Positions 17,284 through 26,129 of a stretch of 35,691 bases of DNA are shown here, in pieces. The notes beneath the pieces were generated by a model, which was given only the letters and a program-made list of their open reading frames with translations, made no database searches and was not told the origin of the DNA. The translations under genes and the position numbers were made by a program. This stretch comes from an uncultured Tidjanibacter sp. (GTDB lineage Bacteria > Bacteroidota > Bacteroidia > Bacteroidales > Rikenellaceae): the NCBI GenBank assembly GCA_934663885.1, contig CAKUKW010000001.1:1-35691 (forward strand). Direction: 5' to 3'. Numbering within the stretch: the stretch's first letter is position 1; the number at the start of each line of letters is the position of its first letter.

Positions 17284-17780
17284 AACCCATGATGCAGCCG
17301 CCAGGAACCGTCGAACCCGGTACAAGGACGATGGGTGACATACCGGAGTGGACAGAGCCTGTAATGAATATTATGATCGCCAATCTAACCGTTACCGGAA
17401 ACAGCCACCGGATCATCCTGAACTGGACACACCTCTACCGCGAGCCCCTTGACTACGTATTTATTTACAGGAGTAGCTCCACACCGATACTTCCACCCGC
17501 AAGCGACATCACGGGCGATTTCACGAGCACCGCACCCACGGTTATGATACCGATGGGAACGGACCCGTTCCGATACACTTTCAATTTTTATTACCTGGAT
17601 GATTTGCAGACGGGTACGGCCGAAGATTATTATCCCGTCTATTATCAGGTAATAGGGGTATGTACGGAATACGTTGCCGGAAGCAAAATGCCTATATATA
17701 GGATCAAATGGATGACCCAGGAGGTAAAGAATATGGAGTGGGCGGGCAGAGGAACCTGGCCGCCCCTGGAGATCATGTAA
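17205..17780 (+). CDS. Small FN3-like lipoprotein, copy 2 of 5
   Basis: Function unknown; 191 residues, the longest of the five. Signal peptide MKKFIYLTGLLLAVITVS with Cys24 in NQSC, then a Pro-rich linker ending in Thr40-Arg41. The domain has the family marks LTVTGNSHRIILNWTHLYREPLDYVFIYRS, IPMGTDPFRYTFNFYYLDD, YYPVYYQVIGV and a C-terminal IKWMTQEVKNMEW. The conserved Trp and the YYQV strand suggest an immunoglobulin-like beta-sandwich, closest in pattern to fibronectin type III; this is inference from residue spacing. An insert of about 12 residues after IYRS makes it longer than its neighbours. An envelope location is likely. Confidence 0.85.
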   Translation: MKKFIYLTGLLLAVITVSISNQSCSGEPMMQPPGTVEPGTRTMGDIPEWTEPVMNIMIANLTVTGNSHRIILNWTHLYREPLDYVFIYRSSSTPILPPASDITGDFTSTAPTVMIPMGTDPFRYTFNFYYLDDLQTGTAEDYYPVYYQVIGVCTEYVAGSKMPIYRIKWMTQEVKNMEWAGRGTWPPLEIM

Positions 17781-17946
17781 AAAATGCCAATACCCCCATT
17801 TAAACGAATATTATAAAAAGCGTGGCCACAAGTCGCCCGCAATAACCTAACAATTAATACTTAACTTATGAAAAAATTCATCTACCTGATCGGCCTTTTA
17901 TTGGCCGCCATCACCGTCTCGATTTCCAACCAAAGCTGTTCCGGCG
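17759..17946 (+). repeat. Near-identical ~188 bp direct repeat, second copy
   Basis: Partner of 17095-17283. It spans the end of copy 2, the 87-base spacer and the start of copy 3. In this copy the C-terminal codons (WPPLEIM and stop) are intact, showing what copy 1 has lost. Confidence 0.85.
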
Positions 17947-18389
17947 GCGAACTCACAATGCCGGATGAAACATCAGAGCCCGACACCCGGACAGGGTCGA
18001 TAATACGTATGCCGACGCTGAAGGTCACAGGCCAGAAAGACCGTATCGGGCTGACCTGGAGCCATCAATATAAAGACCCCTATGAATTCGTCCATATTTA
18101 CAGGAGCGACGGGGAGATAGACATGCAGGAAAGGCCGATGGTATCGATACCGATGGGAGTCGATCCCTTCCATTACGTACTCTATTTCTTTTATCCCACC
18201 GACTGGGGGATCGATCCTGACGAAGAATACCGCGCGTTCTATTACCAGGTAGCCGGGGTAAGCGTGAACACTCTCTCCGGAACAGTGACCGACGATGTTG
18301 CGCCTTACATAATCCATTGGTCCACTCCGGTAGTGAAGAATCTGGAATGGGTATGGAAGCCATTCATCCCACGCCCTGAAATCATGTAA
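17868..18389 (+). CDS. Small FN3-like lipoprotein, copy 3 of 5
   Basis: Function unknown; 173 residues. The signal peptide is almost identical to copy 2 at the DNA level, with Cys24 in NQSC and a linker ending in Thr40-Arg41 (EPDTRTG). The domain has LKVTGQKDRIGLTWSHQYKDPYEFVHIYRS, IPMGVDPFHYVLYF and FYYQVAGVSV, then IIHWSTPVVKNLEW and the end PRPEIM. It shares the leader and signal with copy 2 but the body has diverged, as expected if duplication was followed by selection for variety or by conversion of the ends only. Confidence 0.85.
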   Translation: MKKFIYLIGLLLAAITVSISNQSCSGGELTMPDETSEPDTRTGSIIRMPTLKVTGQKDRIGLTWSHQYKDPYEFVHIYRSDGEIDMQERPMVSIPMGVDPFHYVLYFFYPTDWGIDPDEEYRAFYYQVAGVSVNTLSGTVTDDVAPYIIHWSTPVVKNLEWVWKPFIPRPEIM

Positions 18390-18466
18390 AAGGCCTTCCC
18401 TCTTCTATTAACTCCTAATCAAGAGCTGGGGCCAATCCGGCCGCAATAACCTAACAATTAATACTT

Positions 18467-18979
18467 ATGAAAAAAATCATTTATATTATCGGCCTTTCAC
18501 TGGCCGTAATGGCAGGCACTCTTTACTTATCGTCCTGCTCTGCCGAACCTATGCCCGTTACCTCTGAAACGGTTGAACCGGACACCCGCGCTACCGATCT
18601 GGATGCTCTGCCGGGGGTTCCCAAAATTCCTTACCTTCAGGTGACATACATGGGCATGGACTACATCAAGCTGAGATGGCTCCACAACTACCGCGAACCT
18701 TACGACTATATATATATTTACAGGAGTAAGAGCCCGGTAGACCTTCAGAATCCGCCCGCCTATGTGATACCGATGGGAACGGATCCTTTCGCACACGACT
18801 TCATCTGGTACCATACCCATGATCATCTTCACCGCATGGAGGGATACGAGAACTGGTACTACCAGGTACTGGGGGTAAGCCTGACGGAAGAAGGGTCTCT
18901 CAATATCCATTGGACCACGCCTGAAGTAGTATCGGTAGAGGAAGTCTGGAGATGCGTTCCAATCAACGCAGTCGACTAA
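18467..18979 (+). CDS. Small FN3-like lipoprotein, copy 4 of 5
   Basis: Function unknown; 170 residues. With copy 5 it forms a second subgroup with a good lipobox (YLSSC, Cys24) and the linker SAEPMPVTSETVEPDTRA, again Thr40-Arg41. The domain has LQVTYMGMDYIKLRWLHNYREPYDYIYIYRS, IPMGTDPFAHDFIWY, WYYQVLGVSL and INIHWTTPEV-like strands. The spacer from copy 3 is 77 bases and keeps the CAATAACCTAACAATTAATACTTA leader before the ATG. Probably co-transcribed with the other copies, since I see no terminator between them. Confidence 0.85.
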   Translation: MKKIIYIIGLSLAVMAGTLYLSSCSAEPMPVTSETVEPDTRATDLDALPGVPKIPYLQVTYMGMDYIKLRWLHNYREPYDYIYIYRSKSPVDLQNPPAYVIPMGTDPFAHDFIWYHTHDHLHRMEGYENWYYQVLGVSLTEEGSLNIHWTTPEVVSVEEVWRCVPINAVD

Positions 18980-19030
18980 TAGTATAATGTAATCGACCAC
19001 TCATACAACAACCTGACAATTAAAATACCT

Positions 19031-19552
19031 ATGAAAAAAATTACCTACACGCTCGGACTATCGCTGGCCCTGCTCGCGTGCACACTTTACCTGTCGTCCT
19101 GCTCTGCAGAACCTGTTGCGGCAGCCTTTGAAACAGTGGAAGAGGATACGCGTGCTTCGATGGCTTTGGACGACTATCTTCCCAGGCTTCCTTACCTGCA
19201 TGTTAATTATGTAAACAGGAGCCTTATACAACTCAGGTGGCTTCACAACTACAGCGGGGCCTATGACTATATTTACATTTACAGGGGCGACAGGCCGGTA
19301 AACCTGAAGAATCCGCCCACTGTAACGCTGACCATGGGAACGGACCCGTTTGCATACGACTTTATGTTCGATTATATGCATACTCAACGTATCCCCCTCG
19401 AAATTGTCGGCTATAAGGACTATTACTACCAGGTCCTGGGGATTTGCCTTAGCGAAATGTCGGCCTCCGAGAATTCATCTATAGTTTGGGCCACGCAGGA
19501 AGTGGTGATTCCGGAGCCTATTTACAGGGGTATAGGCGATCAGACCGAGTAA
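19031..19552 (+). CDS. Small FN3-like lipoprotein, copy 5 of 5
   Basis: Function unknown; 173 residues. Signal peptide MKKITYTLGLSLALLACT, lipobox YLSSC with Cys24, linker SAEPVAAAFETVEEDTRA with Thr40-Arg41. The domain has LHVNYVNRSLIQLRWLHNYSGAYDYIYIYRG, LTMGTDPFAYDFMFDYMH and YYYQVLGICLSE. The DNA word ATTTACAGG for the IYR motif is kept in all five copies. It is the last gene of the array; a strong hairpin terminator follows 68 bases downstream. Confidence 0.85.
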   Translation: MKKITYTLGLSLALLACTLYLSSCSAEPVAAAFETVEEDTRASMALDDYLPRLPYLHVNYVNRSLIQLRWLHNYSGAYDYIYIYRGDRPVNLKNPPTVTLTMGTDPFAYDFMFDYMHTQRIPLEIVGYKDYYYQVLGICLSEMSASENSSIVWATQEVVIPEPIYRGIGDQTE

Positions 19553-19619
19553 AGGCGGAGCTACGATTGCGGCTACGGGCAGAAACCCGTGCCGAAGATA
19601 AAAACTCTTTTAGTTAAAG

Positions 19620-19662
19620 CCGGGGGAGAGCGGAATACAGACTCTCCCCCGGTTTGTTATTT
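19620..19662 (+). terminator. Intrinsic terminator of the lipoprotein array
   Basis: CCGGGGGAGAG (19620-19630) pairs perfectly with CTCTCCCCCGG (19642-19652), followed by TTTGTTATTT. It closes the plus-strand lipoprotein transcript. Confidence 0.88.
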
Positions 19663-19794
19663 GGAAGGGAAGGATTATGACCCGACCGGGGAATGTGTAA
19701 TACCGGATAATTTCAGGCAGGTTACCCGAATTGACTCAAACCGCCTGCCGGGGCCTAAATAACCCAGCGTGCGTGCCGTTTCGGATAAAAAAAC

Positions 19795-19802
19795 TATATT
19801 TG
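19795..19802 (+). promoter_or_regulatory. Predicted promoter (-7 box) of the thioredoxin-like gene
   Basis: TATATTTG matches the TAnnTTTG consensus exactly, about 20 bases before the ATG at 19822, which implies a very short leader. The -33 region is not clear. Confidence 0.55.
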
Positions 19803-19821
19803 TTTTTCAATTCGAACTCTT

Positions 19822-20997
19822 ATGGCAGGCAAAAACATATTCCGCCGCACGGTTCCGCTTATTGCGGCAGTAATTTTAACGGGCCTATCTTCCTGCGGGA
19901 AAAACATGGCCTCGGTAGAGGGACATATTACGGGAGCTGACAAAGCGTCAGTCGCTCTGGAGATGGTGTCGGCAGGAAATACGGTGTGGAGCGATACCAC
20001 GGTTACGGATGCAGGCGGGGCCTTCCGTTTTGCGCCTGAACTTCCTTCGGGAAGGACTACTCTGTACAACCTGAAAGTAAACGGCGCGGTAATTCCCCTT
20101 TTCGTATCGCCCGGGGAGAAAGTAGTCATAAAATCGCATTACGACACCCCCGGATCCTATAGTGTGGAAGGCTCCCGGGAGTCGGAACTGTTAAAAGAAA
20201 TTACGGATATAATGAGCAGCGGGGCCCGGACGCTGGATTCGTTGTACAAAATATCCCTTACCGCTGAAGACGAGACCTTGCGCGGAAAGATTACAGAGGA
20301 GTACACCGAAGAGTACAGGAGCGTCAAACGCGAGCACATAAAATTCATCATGGCCAACCACGCCACACTGGCGGCAGTATATGCGCTCAGGCAGAGGCTT
20401 CCGGGCGATGAATTTCTTTCGGACGGCTCCAACGACATAGTATATTACAGGGACGTGGCCGAGCATACGTCTGAAGCCTATCCCGGATCGCCTTATGTAG
20501 CCGCCCTCAAAAAGGAGATTGCCAACTACGATGCTGCGATGGCGCTGGCCGGGGAGGTGGCGGATATGGCAGAGAATCCCGCTTCATTCCCCGAAATAGA
20601 AATGCCGGACCGATACGGCCGCCTTCAAAAACTCTCCGACAGGACAGGCAAAGTAATCATACTCGATTTCTGGTCATCCGAATTCCCCGAGGCGGCGGTA
20701 ATGAACGCCGAATACAAAGAGCTGTATGAAAAATTTGCAAACAGCGGGCTCGAAATATTCCAAGTCAGCATAGACGACTCGCGGACGGAGTGGGTTACGG
20801 CTGTACAGGAACAGCAAATACCCTGGACCACTGTTTTCGACACCAAAAGGTCCGGCTCGACGGCAGCCCGAATTTACAATGTGAGCGAAATTCCGGCCAA
20901 TTATCTTATCGGTGCTGACGGTACAATCATACGCCGGAATGTTTTCGGCGAAAGGCTCAGGACGGAAATAACGAAAGCGCTCGGGAAAATCGAATAG
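19822..20997 (+). CDS. Thioredoxin-fold lipoprotein without the CXXC active site (TlpA/AhpC-TSA-like with DUF4369-like N-domain)
   Basis: An envelope lipoprotein of 391 residues: signal peptide with lipobox LSSC (Cys25), an N-terminal beta-rich domain (~30-125) that resembles the DUF4369 module common in Bacteroidota, a helical middle, and a C-terminal thioredoxin-like domain (~255-391). The thioredoxin part has KVIILDFWSSEFPEAAVM, where active TlpA-like proteins have a WCGPC motif; here the CGPC positions are Phe288-Pro-Glu-Ala291. The cis-proline segment IPANYLI (Pro358) is kept, so the fold looks intact while redox activity should be lost. It stands alone between the lipoprotein-array terminator and lpxH, with its own promoter box. 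Role unknown. Confidence 0.88.
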   Translation: MAGKNIFRRTVPLIAAVILTGLSSCGKNMASVEGHITGADKASVALEMVSAGNTVWSDTTVTDAGGAFRFAPELPSGRTTLYNLKVNGAVIPLFVSPGEKVVIKSHYDTPGSYSVEGSRESELLKEITDIMSSGARTLDSLYKISLTAEDETLRGKITEEYTEEYRSVKREHIKFIMANHATLAAVYALRQRLPGDEFLSDGSNDIVYYRDVAEHTSEAYPGSPYVAALKKEIANYDAAMALAGEVADMAENPASFPEIEMPDRYGRLQKLSDRTGKVIILDFWSSEFPEAAVMNAEYKELYEKFANSGLEIFQVSIDDSRTEWVTAVQEQQIPWTTVFDTKRSGSTAARIYNVSEIPANYLIGADGTIIRRNVFGERLRTEITKALGKIE

Positions 20998-21084
20998 CCA
21001 GATTCGCGGTGCCGCTGCAAAGTTAGAGCAAGCAAGTTTTAGCCGCCGGTCCATTGCCGGTGTAACACATCTATTTTATAGAAA

Positions 21085-21822
21085 ATGTATTATTTCGCTT
21101 CGGACATGCATTTGGGACTTGGTTCCCGCAAAGAGTCACTCGAGAGGGAGAAGGCCCTTGTAGAGTGGCTCAAACGGGTCGGTAAGGACGCCAGGGCTAT
21201 TTTCATAGTCGGGGACATGTTCGACTTTTGGTTTGAATACAAGCGTGTTGTGCCTAAAGGATTCTCACGCCTGCTCGGGACTCTTTCATCACTTACGGAC
21301 AAAGGGGTGGAGATACACTTTTTTCCCGGCAACCACGACATGTGGGCCTACGACTACCTTCATACCGAATGCGGCGTTACCATACACAGTCAGCCCGGGG
21401 AGCTCGAACTATATGGGAAAAAATGCTTCATAACCCACGGGGACGATATCTGCGCCAAAGCCGGCGGTTTCTGGACGCGTCTGATGAATAGCCTTTTCCG
21501 CTCTCCGGCTGTGAGGTGGTTATTTTCCAAACTCCTACCGCCCAACCAGGCGGTGAGGTTCGGGCACGCATGGTCGGCGGGAAGCCGAAAATCGAGGGAG
21601 GTAGCGGTGGAATTCTATGGCGAAAACGACGCCATGGTAAAGTTCTCGCGCAAGTACCTGGAAAAACAATACGCCGACTATTTTATCTTCGGACACAACC
21701 ACTGCGCCGAGATATATCCTCTCGATAAAAAATCGACGGCCGTTTTCCTCGGCGAATGGATAAATAACCCCGTTTACGCCACACTCGATCCGCAGGGGCG
21801 AATTACTCTGAAGTCGGTATAA
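21085..21822 (+). CDS. lpxH: UDP-2,3-diacylglucosamine diphosphatase (LpxH)
   Basis: Cleaves UDP-2,3-diacylglucosamine to lipid X and UMP, a step in lipid A synthesis on the inner face of the inner membrane. The 245-residue calcineurin-like phosphoesterase has all metal motifs: Asp7-x-His9 (SDMH), GDMFD (Asp44), GNHD (83-85), THGDD (His118) and FGHNH near the C-terminus. The AWSAGSRKSR segment in the cap region suits LpxH rather than a general phosphoesterase. The gap to the thioredoxin-like gene is 87 bases, so they may share a transcript. Confidence 0.92.
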   Translation: MYYFASDMHLGLGSRKESLEREKALVEWLKRVGKDARAIFIVGDMFDFWFEYKRVVPKGFSRLLGTLSSLTDKGVEIHFFPGNHDMWAYDYLHTECGVTIHSQPGELELYGKKCFITHGDDICAKAGGFWTRLMNSLFRSPAVRWLFSKLLPPNQAVRFGHAWSAGSRKSREVAVEFYGENDAMVKFSRKYLEKQYADYFIFGHNHCAEIYPLDKKSTAVFLGEWINNPVYATLDPQGRITLKSV

Positions 21823-21939
21823 TAATTCATCTGCGCCGTCAACAGGCGCACCATATTCTTTCATTTGCATTTTAGTTCAGGAAAGCCGAAACCTTTTCTT
21901 TGGAGATACCGAAATTGAAGTTAGAGGATCTGCAATATT

Positions 21940-22170
21940 CGACTAATTTTAACCCGACGTGCCAGACCCGAGGTCTGACGCGAGGCAGGGCGATAGCACA
22001 GAGCGAGGCGACGTGGCATCGGCGTAAAAAAATCGAGCGAATGAAACCGTTAAAAACGGGGACGTTTTCGTTCGACCAGACGCTGCGGAGCGAGGGCAAA
22101 GTGGGCAGGTTCACTTTGCAAAGCCGCGGGAGGAGCGCCAGAGCATCGCAGCGAAAACCGGCGAAGGTCG
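21940..22170. repeat. GC-rich composite palindromic element between lpxH and groEL
   Basis: Two adjacent ~100 bp imperfect palindromes. The first (21940-22039) has outer arms CGACTAATTTTAACC and its near-complement ending at ATCGAGCG, plus the inner stem AGACC-CGA-GGTCT. The second (22073-22170) nests CGACC/GGTCG, CGCTGCG/CGCAGCG and a perfect GCAAAGTG/CACTTTGC stem. Small stems such as CCGTT-AAA-AACGG fill the space between. Both contain GAGCGAGG followed by a similar GTGG-CA stretch, and element C at 12088 has GAGCGAGG too. Apart from this and the groEL terminator, the 521-base gap (21823-22343) shows nothing. Confidence 0.6.
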
Positions 22171-22293
22171 TCCTTTTCAGGTTTAAGAGCTGAGATTTGC
22201 TTTCGAATCACATCGGTGCCTTTTTGATCCGGTCTTTGGACAAGCAAAAACGGAAATAAAAATAAGCGAATAGAGTTACAGATCGATAAAAGC

Positions 22294-22325
22294 AAAGCCC
22301 CGGGTTCCATAGAACCCGGGGCTTT
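22294..22325 (-). terminator. Intrinsic terminator of groES-groEL
   Basis: AAAGCCCCGGGTTC (22294-22307) pairs perfectly with GAACCCGGGGCTTT (22312-22325) around CATA. On the minus strand it is followed by a short T-rich stretch (GCTTTTATC). It lies 18 bases after the groEL stop and could also work on the other strand. Confidence 0.88.
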
Positions 22326-22343
22326 AAATATTATAACCTTACG

Positions 22344-23993
<1,650 letters not shown>

Positions 23994-24026
23994 TTATTCC
24001 TCCCTTTAGCGTATTGATCAAACGGA

Positions 24027-24296
24027 TCAGATTATGGCCAGAATGTCGTTCTGGCGCATGATTAGGTAGTCTTTACCGTCGACGGTCACTTCCGTGCCAG
24101 CATATTTGCCGTAAAGCACCTGGTCGCCTACTTTTACTTCCATGGTTACCTCCGATGTTCCGGGACCTACCGCCACGACCTTGCCCGCAAGTGGTTTTTC
24201 TTTAGCGGTATCGGGAATGATAAGTCCGCCGGCAGTCTTTTCCTCCGCCGGATTAGGCTGGATCAAAACTCTGTCTGATAATGGTTTAACTTTCAT
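24027..24296 (-). CDS. groS: Co-chaperonin GroES (Hsp10)
   Basis: Heptameric lid of GroEL. The 89 residues contain the N-terminal [45 protein letters not shown], including the mobile loop, and the C-terminal [15 protein letters not shown] with the QNDILAII end. It comes first in the groES-groEL operon. The 178-base gap to cysS has no CIRCE element that I can find; it holds a 13-base palindrome. Confidence 0.97.
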   Translation of the reverse strand: MKVKPLSDRVLIQPNPAEEKTAGGLIIPDTAKEKPLAGKVVAVGPGTSEVTMEVKVGDQVLYGKYAGTEVTVDGKDYLIMRQNDILAII

Positions 24297-24384
24297 AACT
24301 GACTAATTTTTAAAAGGTTTTTATGATTATGTTTTAATAAATCGGATTGTGAATGATCTTCATACGAATAATATGCCAAAAGCA

Positions 24385-24397
24385 TTTTACTGTAAAA
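24385..24397. promoter_or_regulatory. 13-base palindrome upstream of groES
   Basis: TTTTAC-T-GTAAAA is a perfect dyad about 90 bases before the groES start. It could be an operator for heat-shock control, but one short AT-rich palindrome is weak evidence. No clear TAnnTTTG box is seen in this gap. Confidence 0.25.
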
Positions 24398-24474
24398 GTG
24401 ACAGGAAATCCGTCCGGCAGACTGCCACAAGCCCGCCCGAAGGCTGACAAAATAACATTCTCCATGCCGGGAAA

Positions 24475-25944
24475 CTACTCAATCTCCCAGTCGAAGCCGT
24501 CCTTGCGGTCTTTTACGCGGATACCTATTTCGGTCATGCGGTCGCGAATACTGTCAGACGTAGCCCAATCTTTGTTATTCTTCGCCCGCATCCGGATATC
24601 GAGCAGCATTTCCACAAGCGGCGCAACCATATCCCCGGCTCCGCCCGACGCTTTCTCATCGGCCAGCCCGAGGACGTCCGTAACTATCATTTTCACCGTT
24701 TCACGCAATTTTTCGAGATCCGGGGCAGATATAGACTGCTGCCTCTCATAAAGCTGGTTGATGATGCGTACCCAATCGAAAAGGGCAGCTATGACCAGTG
24801 GGGAATTGAGGTCGTCGTTCATCGACTCCGTAAACCTCTGTTCCAGGTCGGCGATATCGACGGTTGAGTTTACGGACGGCTCTATCTTTGAAAGGGTTTC
24901 GACAGCTTTCATAAGCCTGTCCAAGCCTTTTTCTGCAGCCTGTAACGCTTCGTTGGAAAAGTCGAGCGTCGAGCGGTAATGCGCCTGCAGTATAAAGAAC
25001 CGTATCGTCATCGGCGAATAGGCCTGCTCCAGTGCGGGATGGTCACCCGTGAAGAGTTGCTCAAGGGTAATGAAATTGCCCAGGGACTTACCCATCTTCT
25101 GCCCGTTTATCGTTATCATGTTGTTATGAAGCCAGTACCTGGCTGCCCCGTGGCCGTCCGCCGCGGTATTCTGCGCTATTTCACACTCATGGTGCGGGAA
25201 CATCAAATCCATACCGCCGCCGTGTATGTCGAACCTCTCGCCGAGGTATTTCACACTCATCGCCGAGCATTCCATGTGCCAGCCGGGGAAACCGTCGCTC
25301 CATGGCGAAGGCCACCTCATAATATGCTCCGGCGATGCCTTTTTCCAAAGCGCGAAATCCAGCGGGCTGCGTTTGTCGCCCTGGCCGTCCAGCTCGCGCG
25401 TGCCGCACAGCATATCGTCGACCCTGCGGCCCGAAAGTATGCCGTAATCGTGGTCTTCGTTGTATTTTACTACGTCGAAATAAACGGAGCCGTTGCTCTC
25501 GTAGGCATAGCCCGACGCCAAAATCTTTTTTACTAATTCTATCTGCTCAAGTATGTGGCCTGAGGCGGTCGGCTCTATCGACGGCGTAAGAACATTCAGC
25601 GCCCTCATCGCGTCATGGTAACGCACAGTATAATGATGAGCTACCTCCATCGGCTCGACCCCTTCCAGCCTCGCTTTCTTGGCCAGTTTGTCTTCGCCCT
25701 CATCCGCATCGCTCTCCAGATGACCGACATCGGTTATATTCCTCACGTAGCGGACCCTGTAGCCCCGGTGCGATAGGTAGCGGAAAAGGAGGTCGAACGT
25801 TATCGCCGGACGGGCGTGCCCCAGGTGCGGATCGCCATAAACCGTAGGACCGCAGACATACAGCCCGACGTGCGGCGGGTTCAGGGGTTCGAATATTTCA
25901 CGCCTGCGGGTAAGCGTGTTATGGAGCATCAGTTCGGACTTCAT
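24475..25944 (-). CDS. cysS: Cysteinyl-tRNA synthetase
   Basis: Class I synthetase charging tRNA-Cys. I chose the ATG at 25944 ([14 protein letters not shown], 489 residues); the frame opens at a TTG three codons earlier but the ATG matches the family length. The HIGH motif is DPHLGHARP, the KMSKS motif is KMGKS in [13 protein letters not shown], and the zinc site is formed by [17 protein letters not shown] and FPHHECEIA. The C-terminal helical anticodon region is complete. It is transcribed divergently from the DUF2723 gene, and groES follows 178 bases downstream in the same direction. Confidence 0.97.
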   Translation of the reverse strand: MKSELMLHNTLTRRREIFEPLNPPHVGLYVCGPTVYGDPHLGHARPAITFDLLFRYLSHRGYRVRYVRNITDVGHLESDADEGEDKLAKKARLEGVEPMEVAHHYTVRYHDAMRALNVLTPSIEPTASGHILEQIELVKKILASGYAYESNGSVYFDVVKYNEDHDYGILSGRRVDDMLCGTRELDGQGDKRSPLDFALWKKASPEHIMRWPSPWSDGFPGWHMECSAMSVKYLGERFDIHGGGMDLMFPHHECEIAQNTAADGHGAARYWLHNNMITINGQKMGKSLGNFITLEQLFTGDHPALEQAYSPMTIRFFILQAHYRSTLDFSNEALQAAEKGLDRLMKAVETLSKIEPSVNSTVDIADLEQRFTESMNDDLNSPLVIAALFDWVRIINQLYERQQSISAPDLEKLRETVKMIVTDVLGLADEKASGGAGDMVAPLVEMLLDIRMRAKNNKDWATSDSIRDRMTEIGIRVKDRKDGFDWEIE

Positions 25945-25980
25945 GGAGTGCAATCTGTTACGTTAGAGGCGTAAAATTAG

Positions 25981-25988
25981 CAACTTTA
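25981..25988 (-). promoter_or_regulatory. Possible -7 box of cysS
   Basis: TAAAGTTG on the minus strand fits TAnnTTTG with one mismatch, about 37 bases before the cysS ATG. It is the only candidate in the short divergent region, but no -33 box is evident. Confidence 0.35.
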
Positions 25989-26032
25989 GGCGATATGTCG
26001 AGAATAATTGGGGTAATACTCCGTTATTTTTT

Positions 26033-26040
26033 TAAATTTG
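26033..26040 (+). promoter_or_regulatory. Predicted promoter (-7 box) of the DUF2723 gene
   Basis: TAAATTTG matches TAnnTTTG exactly, with an ATTG 22 bases upstream as a loose -33 box. Transcription would start near 26047, so a protein start at 25995 would be untranscribed. This supports the ATG at 26130 as the real start. Confidence 0.55.
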
Positions 26041-26129
26041 CACATCAAAGTCGGTATATGAGGTATTTAAACCGACTCAGGGCTGCGTCGTTACAGGCCA
26101 TCGGGAGCGAAAATAAACTAAACTACTAT

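Noticed and set aside
21018..21025. TAACTTTG on the minus strand after the thioredoxin-like gene
   Set aside because: It fits the -7 consensus but points antisense into a gene with no minus-strand gene downstream; an antisense RNA cannot be judged from sequence.
21900..22193. Open frame of 97 codons on the plus strand between lpxH and groEL
   Set aside because: It lies wholly in the composite palindrome, is rich in Arg and has no recognisable domain; palindromic GC-rich repeats open frames on both strands by chance.
24297..24474. CIRCE heat-shock operator upstream of groES
   Set aside because: No TTAGCACTC-N9-GAGTGCTAA-like repeat is present; only a different 13-base palindrome is seen.
25995..26129. 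Upstream extension of the DUF2723 protein
   Set aside because: A -7 box at 26033-26040 would put the start inside the promoter, and the extra residues do not resemble family N-termini.
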